Shown: one piece after another, positions 49,501-56,099 of the stretch
Layout: each line of letters opens with the position of its first letter
Position numbering within the stretch: position 1 is the first letter of the stretch
Origin: Deinococcus aquaedulcis
Lineage (GTDB): Bacteria > Deinococcota > Deinococci > Deinococcales > Deinococcaceae
Direction: 5' to 3'
DNA length: 64,000 nucleotides
Assembly: GCF_019693445.1 (NCBI RefSeq)
Contig: NZ_JAHRBL010000012.1
Location: forward strand, 1-64,000
Notes under the pieces: model-generated
Seen by the model: only the letters and a program-made list of their open reading frames with translations
What the model was told of the DNA's origin: nothing
The model's database searches: none
Translations under genes and position numbers: made by a program

Positions 49501-50309
49501 AGCAACTGCTGCAAGAAGCCCATGATCTTCAGCGGCTGTCCCAGGATTATCAACAGGCCGCCCAGCGCGCCGACGGGCGCACCATCGTGGACGACAGCCT
49601 GATTGAAGGGCGCAAGAAGCTCTACACCAACCACGATGAGGTCGAAGCGCTACTGGGCAAGCCCTTTGACGCCTCTGCGCTGCCCGACCGCTACGTGACC
49701 TTTGAGGTGGAGGGCGGGCGCAAGGTGGTGGGGCGCCTGAACACGGACGGCACGTTCGATATGAAGTCCGCGATTCTGCTGGTTCGCCCGGACGGCACCG
49801 TGCAGGTCAATCCCACCAACCGCATCACGTACGATTACATCCAGAAGTACCAATTGGACCCCGGCGCGCGCCCGGACATTGATTTTGGCCGCGACGGCCA
49901 CACCCTGCACCACCTGATTCCCGATAAGGTCAGTACCTCTGATCCTCTCTGTGTCAAGGCGATGGAGCTGATTGGGTATAGCCCGGACCGCATGACCAAC
50001 TACCATGAAATGCCGATGGAGAAACTGTACCGGTTGCTCGACGGCCAGGAAGTCGGTCACTGGTCACACCACGCCGACTATGACGCAACGGTAGTGCGCC
50101 CCGCCCTCAAAAACTCTCAACAGACCCTGGAAGCCGATTTCGGGCCGATGTCCACCTGGAATTCAGGTCATCCCCGGTTGGCCGAGTTGCAGGCCGCGCT
50201 CCGCTTCGAGCTTCAGGCCGTTGAGGCCACGCTGAAGCAGCGGATTCTCGATGGCAAGGTGCCCATGACGTCTGAGACAACGAGTGGTGGCAAGGGACGA
50301 ATAAAATGA
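46578..50309 (+). CDS. Large polymorphic toxin with C-terminal AHH-type nuclease domain
   Basis: This 1243-residue protein has four parts. A Pro/Ala-rich N-terminus (1-130) precedes a long Ala/Gln-rich helical region (about 130-640). Next is a Gly-rich hydrophobic segment (WVKIALMIAVIIVVAVVAGP, then about 650-800). The C-terminal part ends in a toxin domain with HTLHHLIPDKV near 1108-1118, the AHH motif of HNH/Endo VII-type nuclease toxins. There is no signal peptide and no DUF4157, Rhs or CdiA repeats, so the delivery route is not obvious. The next gene overlaps by 4 bases and looks like its immunity gene. The toxin role is inferred from architecture. Confidence 0.75.
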   Translation: MFDQRKRAAPKPGQAPPPGPSSPEQTKLPPARAPQVGAQARRVPAPARPTPDLAGHTQAFAAAQRQATQALKPPALPKGPAPLVVPKPTPVAAVPQAQPAPLPSAPLNIAAPQPLPAKTTGPARVQFAAPKLDKAQLRAAGVSHTAAMKKLAARRKAASALATAFVKRGRAQVAGVQRHAGSAQKQVRAQATRAAARVSGAAAAQQAAVRRGIGAQKARARARSALSTAQLGARKAAALAALPAATQAAKTVLQAEHTRALQGARTAAETQKGAVRAEYERLKPDYAQAGSEVGEQARARAEEQARAYEANVTGQDDSLLDGPLTDNKWKARAGAAREVGAAYAPGFREQAENEAQKLTAPGGGLDKDLNNIDLALKDTEKLLKQHLDAAERRLSARERQARQQALSAYSSLQAALRAQLAGTLSSLDATQGAQIAAIATQAQAQRAALGQQATGASAALGRSVAALAGQLEGQLGTFGQQVGHLQPPDPAALKQTLAQAQSGITAGVRRAQLSFTQGTARITAGLSQGADQTARTLAGTAQAGLKQGAAQAGGFDRSAQAVVSQALSLFQGLTRAHTQGSQQDSKSTAKTIQSLEQGLEKLYAKALKGLPEELRATLPPLREGLRGNFPKEDEAIRTNAEKAAAQVQPRWKGWVKIALMIAVIIVVAVVAGPAVIGAVGAMAGALGAGAAAGAIGAVVGGALVGAASGAVIQMGNNAIDNIGVEAKFQKSLFDGVGKAALIGAVGGALGGAGGLIAGKLSTAGLLGSGLTQKAGTFAVGTTFDLGGNVLGDLMNGASLGDALKNLSNPETLMMMAIGTGVGAATTRLPGRAGGLQTRAHAAGEHFGANLGDRVNNVTGNRHGVVPTEVNAALAGHDTPGRISGHTQGQTKLELSPTAAPRDAALHDQYARQVRQENSPVSRMTDRVKALFGAEADLRPGTRRWELGTEAAKHQDMANWRFQEADALPANSPRRQQLLQEAHDLQRLSQDYQQAAQRADGRTIVDDSLIEGRKKLYTNHDEVEALLGKPFDASALPDRYVTFEVEGGRKVVGRLNTDGTFDMKSAILLVRPDGTVQVNPTNRITYDYIQKYQLDPGARPDIDFGRDGHTLHHLIPDKVSTSDPLCVKAMELIGYSPDRMTNYHEMPMEKLYRLLDGQEVGHWSHHADYDATVVRPALKNSQQTLEADFGPMSTWNSGHPRLAELQAALRFELQAVEATLKQRILDGKVPMTSETTSGGKGRIK

Positions 50310-50920
50310 GTGAGCAGGTCTATATCATCGAAAATCGGTCAAGCGGAGTGTGGACGGATATGGAAATCCCGGGTGACATCACCTTGACTTCGGACTTCAC
50401 CTTTGACTCAAGGGCTTACGATTTAGGCGAGTCTCTTGGGGCAGTGCGTTTTCAATTCGAAGTCTGGAATGAAAAAATCTGCGAGCTTGACTGGCTGCGA
50501 ACCACCAACATCTCACTGCTTGTGGTCTCCGAAAAATTCTATGAAGTGGCTCGCTCACTCTCGAATGTGCAATTACAAACTTACCCGGTCGAGTTCTACG
50601 AAGACGGCGAGAGATTTCACACACCAACACCGTATTATGTCCTTCAGCTGGGAAAGCCGCATGATTACTTTGACCGAGAAGGATCTCAATTTGAAACCAG
50701 ACTGAATTACAAAGGAGAGGAAGTCATCAGCCATATCGAGCGCTACGAGTTGAGGTTGCCGCAGGATGTGCCGCCATTGTTTCGCTTAGCCATTTCGCCG
50801 TGGCATCCAACATTCGCTTCCCAGGGTTTTCTGGATGAAGCCCGGCGTCAGAAGTTAACCAATATCGGTTATATGGACGTGGCCTCTTTTTCGCCAACTA
50901 ACCAGCTTCGGCCTTTGTAG
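50306..50920 (+). CDS. Probable immunity protein (Imm11/DUF1629-like)
   Basis: This 204-residue soluble protein starts at ATG 50306, overlapping the toxin stop codon (ATGA). The pattern LLVVSEKFYEVARSLSN, then YYVLQLGKPHDYFDREGS and VPPLFRLAI resembles the Imm11/DUF1629 immunity family. It is clearly AT-richer than the toxin. Position and coupling make it the likely cognate inhibitor of the AHH nuclease; the family assignment is tentative. Confidence 0.65.
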   Translation: MSEQVYIIENRSSGVWTDMEIPGDITLTSDFTFDSRAYDLGESLGAVRFQFEVWNEKICELDWLRTTNISLLVVSEKFYEVARSLSNVQLQTYPVEFYEDGERFHTPTPYYVLQLGKPHDYFDREGSQFETRLNYKGEEVISHIERYELRLPQDVPPLFRLAISPWHPTFASQGFLDEARRQKLTNIGYMDVASFSPTNQLRPL

Positions 50921-51215
50921 GCTGCCGCTGTTCAGACAGCATTTGGACACTACGTGCAGCGCTTCCTGGGTGACGATGTGGCCCAGGCGGGTGCCCAGCG
51001 CTGGGCACCCGAAGCCCGGAAACACGGCGATATAGCCGCGTGGCGCGGACAGCAGGGCCGAAGCATGATCCCATTGCGCGCTTGGCCTGCAGGAAGCCGA
51101 CGACCAGAACCGTTCCAAGGGCGCACCCCAGGACCGCGCCGCTGGCCAGATTAACCACAGCGACTTGCCCTGTCTGACAGCCGACGAATACAACGCTTTC
51201 CGCTGGCTAATTTAA
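50921..51215 (+). pseudogene. Frameshifted coding remnant, possible orphan toxin C-terminus
   Basis: Directly after the immunity stop codon a plus-strand frame reads AFGHYVQRFLGDDVAQAGAQ and on through RGQQGRSMIP. A second frame, offset by one, then reads LQEADDQNRSKGAPQDRAAG and QINHSDLPCLTADEYNAFRW before a TAA at 51213. Together they look like one coding tail with a frameshift and no start. In polymorphic toxin loci such promoterless tails sit before their own immunity gene, and an Imm49-like gene follows. A minus-strand frame with a hydrophobic start overlaps and cannot be ruled out. Confidence 0.45.
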
Positions 51216-51234
51216 ATACCACGAGGTAAGTGAT

Positions 51235-52089
51235 ATGGCTCACGCTGTGGCTGAAGATTACGTTTTCGAGACCTTAGAAGAAGACATCGTCTGGTACCGT
51301 CAGTCGGTTCACGAGTCCCTGGCGGGCGTAGAGAGGCAAGGGCATGACCTCAACTGGTTGGCGACAAAGGCTTATACGTTGGCCGCCCTGCTGGTGCTCG
51401 CTGGACGCGCGTCGGACTCCGAATGCGGTGACATGATGTGGTTGGCCGGAAACGCCGAAGCATATGCGCTTTATCTCGCGCTGTTTCCCAAAGGTGCAAA
51501 AGAGCTAGAAGTCCTGATTCCCAAGCCTCCTGGCGACGTAATGAGCATTGGGCGCACGACTACCGGCCCCACCAGTTCTTCCTCGCCAGGTCACTGGTTC
51601 AAAGCGTTTTACCTCACCCTGCTTTGGGAAGAGCCGTTCCTCAAGGAGGAAGTCCTCATGCGGTCTTTTGCCTCCACTTTTGCGGCGTCCTCAACCAAAG
51701 CGCCTGCTTACCGCACCCTCCAGGTGGAAGCCGCGCAGGCTATGTACACCCGCGCGCCGGACGCGATGACCAAAATCCTGGCCGCTTTTGACGCCATGCA
51801 GACGCCGGGTCTGGACCCTGAAGACCATGCCTTTTCCGTTGAAGTCGCCCAGTGCGAAGCTGGCATGATGGCCCGCCTCGTGTCCGGCGATGAGGCCGGG
51901 TTCAACGATGAAGTCCGTCTGGCGCTGGAGCGGCATGTCAAGTACTACCGCCAGGACGAGGAATTCCGAAATAAACCCGTGGCCTGGGTGTGCCTGCCTG
52001 CCCTTGGGTTGTCCGCGTTGGCCCAGCGGCGCGGCCTGAAGGTCTCGGTGCAGTCGCCGCTGTTGCCCCTGGAACTAATTTCGAATTGA
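51235..52089 (+). CDS. Imm49-family immunity protein
   Basis: This 284-residue mostly helical protein has the Imm49 C-terminal pattern CLPALGLSALAQRRGLKVSV, followed by a LPLELI ending. Inner helices such as AYRTLQVEAAQAMYTRAPDA and HAFSVEVAQCEAGMMARLVS also fit. GAGGT lies before ATG 51235. It would neutralise a toxin different from the AHH nuclease, perhaps the one whose remnant precedes it. Composition is closer to the genome than the first immunity gene. Confidence 0.7.
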   Translation: MAHAVAEDYVFETLEEDIVWYRQSVHESLAGVERQGHDLNWLATKAYTLAALLVLAGRASDSECGDMMWLAGNAEAYALYLALFPKGAKELEVLIPKPPGDVMSIGRTTTGPTSSSSPGHWFKAFYLTLLWEEPFLKEEVLMRSFASTFAASSTKAPAYRTLQVEAAQAMYTRAPDAMTKILAAFDAMQTPGLDPEDHAFSVEVAQCEAGMMARLVSGDEAGFNDEVRLALERHVKYYRQDEEFRNKPVAWVCLPALGLSALAQRRGLKVSVQSPLLPLELISN

Positions 52090-52226
52090 GGGATGAGGCG
52101 AGACCTCCAGACGCTCTGGCGCTGGCTGGTCTTCACCGCTGAGGTCTTGTGTCCAACAACCAGCGGCTCAGGAAATCGGCAAGTCTTCACCCCACACCAT
52201 AGCTCCCCTCGAACTTATTCCTAAAC

Positions 52227-52246
52227 ATCTGAGCAGATATTCAGGT
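52227..52246. promoter_or_regulatory. Probable ArsR/SmtB operator upstream of the metal ATPase
   Basis: A perfect palindrome ATCTGAGCAGAT (52227-52238) is extended by CTGA...TTCAG symmetry to 52243. It lies 20 bases before the ATPase ATG in an AT-rich promoter region, the usual place and size for an ArsR/SmtB site. The cognate regulator is likely the gene at 54396. Confidence 0.6.
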
Positions 52247-52257
52247 AAAGTGGGGTC

Positions 52258-54399
52258 ATGAGCCGCGCTGCGTCTGCTGCCGTGCCCCCCACTGCGCTGG
52301 ATTACCACGTAGAGGGCATGGACTGTCCTAACTGTGTGCGCAAGATTGAAGGGGCCCTGGCCCGCCTGCCGGGGGCCGCCCAGGCGCAGACCAACCTCAC
52401 GCGCCAGTCCCTCACCCTGACGCTGGACGAAACGCAGACCCCACGCGCCACGCTGGAAAAAACCCTGCACGACCTGGGCCATCCCCTGCGGCTGCGCGAG
52501 GACCGGGCCCAGCGGCCCCACGAGCACGAGGTGGCGCCGTGGCACGCCACCCGGCAGGGCCGCCTCGTGCTGCTCAGCGGCGGCCTGCTGGCCCTGGCCT
52601 TCCTGTTCGGCAGGCTGGAACCGGCGCTGGCGGTGTGGGGTTATGCCGCCGCCACGCTGCTGGGCACATGGCCCCTGGCCCTCAAGGCCCTGGCGGCGGC
52701 GCGGGCGGGCGATCCGTTCAGCATCAACACGCTGGTGACGCTGGCCGCTGCCGGCGCCCTGGTGATTGGCGAGGCGGCCGAGGCGGCGGTGGTGGTGTTC
52801 TTCTTCGCGGTGGGCGAGCTGCTCGAAGGCGTGGCGGTGGGCCGGGCCCGTAGCGGCATCCAGACCCTGACCCGCCTGACGCCCAAAACGGCGCGCATGC
52901 TGCAGGGGGGCCGGGTGGCCGAGGTGCCGGTGGACATGCTAAAGGTGGGCGACCAGTTGCAGATCAGGCCCGGTGACCGCGTGCCCGCCGACGGCACCAT
53001 CACGGCGGGCCACAGCCACCTTGACGATTCGCCCGTGACTGGCGAGAGCGTGCCCGTGAGCAAGGGCGTAGGCGAGCGCGTGTACGCCGGCTCCATCAAC
53101 ACCGACGGCGTGCTGACCGTTCAGGTGGACCGCGAGGCCCACGACAACACCCTGGCGCGGATCATCCACCTGATCGAGCAGGCCGAAGCCAGCAAGGCGC
53201 CCATCAGCCGCTTTATTGACCGCTTCAGCCGGGTGTACACGCCCCTTGTGGTGCTGGCGGCGGCCCTGACGGCCCTGGTGCCGATGGGGCTGGCCGGGCA
53301 ATACCTGCCAGAGGCGCTGTACCGGGGGGTGGCGCTGCTGCTCATCGGCTGCCCCTGCGCGCTGGTGCTCAGCGTGCCGGCCGCGATCACCAGTGGCCTG
53401 TCGGCGGGGGCCCGGCACGGCCTGCTGGTCAAGGGTGGCGCGCCTCTGGAAGCCATCGGCGGCGCCCGGGTGGTGGCGTTCGACAAGACCGGCACCCTTA
53501 CGCAGGGGCACCCACGTGTCACGGACATTGTGCCGCTGACGGGGATGCCCGAAGAGGCGGTGTTGCGACTGGCGGCGGCGGTGGAGGCTGGGTCCAGCCA
53601 TCCGCTGGCCCGGGCGATCACCGAACGCGCGGCGGCCCTGACCCTTCCGGCAGCCACCGGGGCCCGCGCCCTGGCGGGCCGCGCGGTGACCGCCACGGTG
53701 GACGGCCAGGCCTACGCGGTGGGCTCGCCCCGCTTTGCCGGGGAGACGGTGGGCCTGCCGGCCGCTGTGCAAACCCAGCTGCAGGTGCTGGAAGAGGCCG
53801 GCAAGACCGTGGTGGTGCTGACCGGCGGGGCGGGTCCACTGGCCCTGATCGCCCTGCGCGACGAACCCCGCCCCGATGCCCGCGCAGCGGTGGCGCAGCT
53901 GCGGGCGCTGGGGGTGCAGCCGGTCATGCTGACGGGCGACAACGCCCGCACCGGCCGGGCCATTGCCCGGGCTCTGGGCCTGGAGGTGCACGCCGAACTG
54001 CTTCCTCAGGACAAGCTGCGCCTCGTCGAAGAGCTAAAGCGCACCGGCCGCGTGGTGATGGTGGGCGACGGCATCAACGACGCCCCGGCCCTGGCCGCCA
54101 GCGATGTGGGCGTGGCGATGGGCGGCGGCACCGATGTGGCCCTGGAAACGGCCCACGCGGCGCTGCTGCACCCCCGGCTGGGCGGCGTGCCCGATCTGGT
54201 GCGGCTGTCCCGGGCCACCATGACCAACATCAAGCAGAATGTGGCCTTTGCCGTGGGCCTGAAGCTGGTGTTTCTGGTCACCACCCTGCTGGGTCTGACA
54301 GGACTGTGGCCCGCCATTCTCAGCGACACCGGGGCCACGGCGCTGGTGACCGCCAACGCCCTGCGGCTGCTGCGCTTCCGGCCAGGGGGGGCGGCATGA
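52258..54399 (+). CDS. Heavy-metal exporting P1B-type ATPase (Zn/Cd/Pb type)
   Basis: This 713-residue protein has one N-terminal HMA domain with GMDCPNC near residue 20, membrane helices, and the CPC transport motif in IGCPCALVLS near 365. Phosphorylation site DKTGTLT is near 408, SSHPLA near 447, and GDGINDAPALAASD near 602. It should pump soft metal ions out of the cytosol. CPC with a DCxxC HMA favours Zn/Cd/Pb over Cu. It overlaps the ArsR regulator gene by ATGA. Start ATG 52258 with GTGGGG upstream. Confidence 0.93.
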   Translation: MSRAASAAVPPTALDYHVEGMDCPNCVRKIEGALARLPGAAQAQTNLTRQSLTLTLDETQTPRATLEKTLHDLGHPLRLREDRAQRPHEHEVAPWHATRQGRLVLLSGGLLALAFLFGRLEPALAVWGYAAATLLGTWPLALKALAAARAGDPFSINTLVTLAAAGALVIGEAAEAAVVVFFFAVGELLEGVAVGRARSGIQTLTRLTPKTARMLQGGRVAEVPVDMLKVGDQLQIRPGDRVPADGTITAGHSHLDDSPVTGESVPVSKGVGERVYAGSINTDGVLTVQVDREAHDNTLARIIHLIEQAEASKAPISRFIDRFSRVYTPLVVLAAALTALVPMGLAGQYLPEALYRGVALLLIGCPCALVLSVPAAITSGLSAGARHGLLVKGGAPLEAIGGARVVAFDKTGTLTQGHPRVTDIVPLTGMPEEAVLRLAAAVEAGSSHPLARAITERAAALTLPAATGARALAGRAVTATVDGQAYAVGSPRFAGETVGLPAAVQTQLQVLEEAGKTVVVLTGGAGPLALIALRDEPRPDARAAVAQLRALGVQPVMLTGDNARTGRAIARALGLEVHAELLPQDKLRLVEELKRTGRVVMVGDGINDAPALAASDVGVAMGGGTDVALETAHAALLHPRLGGVPDLVRLSRATMTNIKQNVAFAVGLKLVFLVTTLLGLTGLWPAILSDTGATALVTANALRLLRFRPGGAA

Positions 54400-54755
54400 C
54401 TGGGCCAGTTCGTGACACCTGCGACGCCTGTACCCACCCCGCCGCCGTGGCCCGCGCGCGGCAGGCAGTCCCCGACGACGCCTGCGTGGAGGACGCCAGC
54501 GCTCTGCTTAAGGCGGTGGCTGACCCCACGCGGCTGCGCCTGCTCTCGGCCCTGGCCGCCGAGGAACTGTGCGTGCATGATCTGGCGCTGGTGGTGGGGG
54601 CCAGCGAATCGGCCACCAGTCACCAGTTGCGCCTGCTGCGCGCCCACCGGCTGGTGGCGCCCCGCAAGGTGGGCCGCACGGTGTACTACCGCCTGGCCGA
54701 CCAGCACGTGACCCTGCTGCTGCGCAACGCCCTGGACCACGCCCGCGAACGCTAG
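54396..54755 (+). CDS. ArsR/SmtB-family metal-sensing repressor
   Basis: This 119-residue winged-helix protein has N-terminal CDAC plus a further Cys (DDACVED) and the alpha3 motif ELCVHDL near 60. The recognition helix lies in ASESATSHQLRLLRAHRLV. The Cys set resembles CadC-like sensors of Cd/Pb/Zn. It is translated with the ATPase (ATGA overlap) and probably represses the operon through the palindrome at 52227 until metal binds. Confidence 0.9.
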   Translation: MTGPVRDTCDACTHPAAVARARQAVPDDACVEDASALLKAVADPTRLRLLSALAAEELCVHDLALVVGASESATSHQLRLLRAHRLVAPRKVGRTVYYRLADQHVTLLLRNALDHARER

Positions 54756-54769
54756 GAACGGGTGCGAGA

Positions 54770-54794
54770 GGGCCGTGCTGATCAGGCGCGGCCC
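54770..54794 (+). terminator. Possible terminator of the metal operon
   Basis: GGGCCGTGC (54770-54778) can pair with GCGCGGCCC (54786-54794) with one G-T pair, 15 bases past the ArsR stop codon. The following sequence is only weakly T-rich. Confidence 0.5.
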
Positions 54795-54899
54795 TGCTGT
54801 TCCGGCTCGCTAAAGGTTGTCAAGCACAAAGCTGCGCGGTGTCGGAGACGGGTGGGCCCCTCTCCAGCCAAAAGGCAGAGATTCGGCCCAAGATGCTCA

Positions 54900-54935
54900 A
54901 AACAGACGACGCCGAGCGAACTTGCTCGGCGTCGT
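54900..54935 (-). terminator. Strong terminator after the cysteine desulfurase
   Basis: A perfect 12-base stem (ACGACGCCGAGC at 54906-54917, GCTCGGCGTCGT at 54924-54935) with a six-base loop is followed on the minus strand by CTGTTTTG. It lies 28 bases past the desulfurase stop codon and could also stop transcription from the metal operon. Confidence 0.8.
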
Positions 54936-54962
54936 TGTCCTTTGCCTGTTTTGCCCTCCTAC

Positions 54963-56099
54963 CTACCCTGTGCGGCTCCATGCGGCAGCCTGCACCAGGG
55001 CAGCGGCGGCGGCGTCTACCTCGGCTGGGGTGGTGGCGGCCCCAAAGCTAAAGCGCACCGAGGCGCGGGCGTCGGCTTCACTCAGGCCGGTCGCAATCAG
55101 CACGTGACTGGGCTGCATGGTACCCGCACTGCACGCGCTGCCCGCGCTGGCGCACACGCCCAGCATGTCCAGATTCATCAGCAGGGCCTCGCCGTCAGCG
55201 CCGGGCAGGGTCACGCTGACCACCTTGGGGCTGCCGTCCGGGGGATGGTTCATCCGCAGCCCCGGGATGGGGGTAATGGCATCCAGAAAGCGCGTGCGCA
55301 GGGCCAGCAGGTGGGCGTGGGTGGCGGCGCGCGCCTCCTCAGCCTCTGTCAGCGCCACACCCGCCGCGTACACCCCGGCCGTGTCCTGGGTGCCGGGGCG
55401 CAGGCCCCCTTCCTGGCCGCCGCCCAGGGTGACGGGCGGCAGCACCGTGCCCCGGCGCACGTACAGAAAGCCCACGCCCCGGGGCCCGCCCCACTTGTGC
55501 GCGCTAAAGGTGGCAAACGTGACCCCCCAGCCCAGCAGGTCCAGCGGCAGCACACCGGGGGCCTGCACCGCGTCGGTGTGGTACGGCACGCCGCGCGCCG
55601 CTGCCGCAGTCGCCAGCGCCGCCGTGTCCTGCACGGTGCCCAGTTCGTTGTTGGCGTGGTGAATGGACACCAGCGCGGTGTCGTCCCGGAGGGCGCCGGC
55701 CAATTCGGCGGGATCGTAGCGGCCAAAGCGGTCTGGGGTCAGCCACGTCACCGCCCAGCCCTGCGCCGCCAGGGCCCGCGCCGGGGCCAGCACCGCCGAG
55801 TGCTCGGTAGGCGTGGTGATCAGGTGACCGGGGCGCCCGCGTGCGTCCTGCCACGCACGCGCTACCCCGAACAGCACGTGGTTATCGCCTTCAGTGCCGC
55901 CGCTGTTGGCACTCAGGGTGCGCGGGTCCACGCCCAGGGCGGCGGCCACGCGGGCGCGCCCCTCTTCCAGTCGCTCACGCGCGGCCTGCCCGGCCGCGTG
56001 TACGCTGGCGGGGTTGCCGGGCAGCGCCGCCGCCTGGGCATAGGCCGCCAGCGCCGCCGGGGTCATGGGGTGGGTGGCGGCGTAATCCAGGTAGATCAT
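54963..56099 (-). CDS. Cysteine desulfurase (IscS/NifS family)
   Basis: This 378-residue PLP enzyme has the start MIYLDYAATHPM, the PLP Lys in FSAHKWGGPRGVG near 205 and the catalytic Cys loop in GSACSAGTMQPSHVL near 325, as in group I desulfurases. It takes sulfur from cysteine for Fe-S clusters or tRNA thiolation. ATG 56099 overlaps the PASTA-protein stop codon as ATGA. No iscU or tRNA-thiolase gene is adjacent, so its pathway is open. Confidence 0.9.
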   Translation of the reverse strand: MIYLDYAATHPMTPAALAAYAQAAALPGNPASVHAAGQAARERLEEGRARVAAALGVDPRTLSANSGGTEGDNHVLFGVARAWQDARGRPGHLITTPTEHSAVLAPARALAAQGWAVTWLTPDRFGRYDPAELAGALRDDTALVSIHHANNELGTVQDTAALATAAAARGVPYHTDAVQAPGVLPLDLLGWGVTFATFSAHKWGGPRGVGFLYVRRGTVLPPVTLGGGQEGGLRPGTQDTAGVYAAGVALTEAEEARAATHAHLLALRTRFLDAITPIPGLRMNHPPDGSPKVVSVTLPGADGEALLMNLDMLGVCASAGSACSAGTMQPSHVLIATGLSEADARASVRFSFGAATTPAEVDAAAAALVQAAAWSRTG

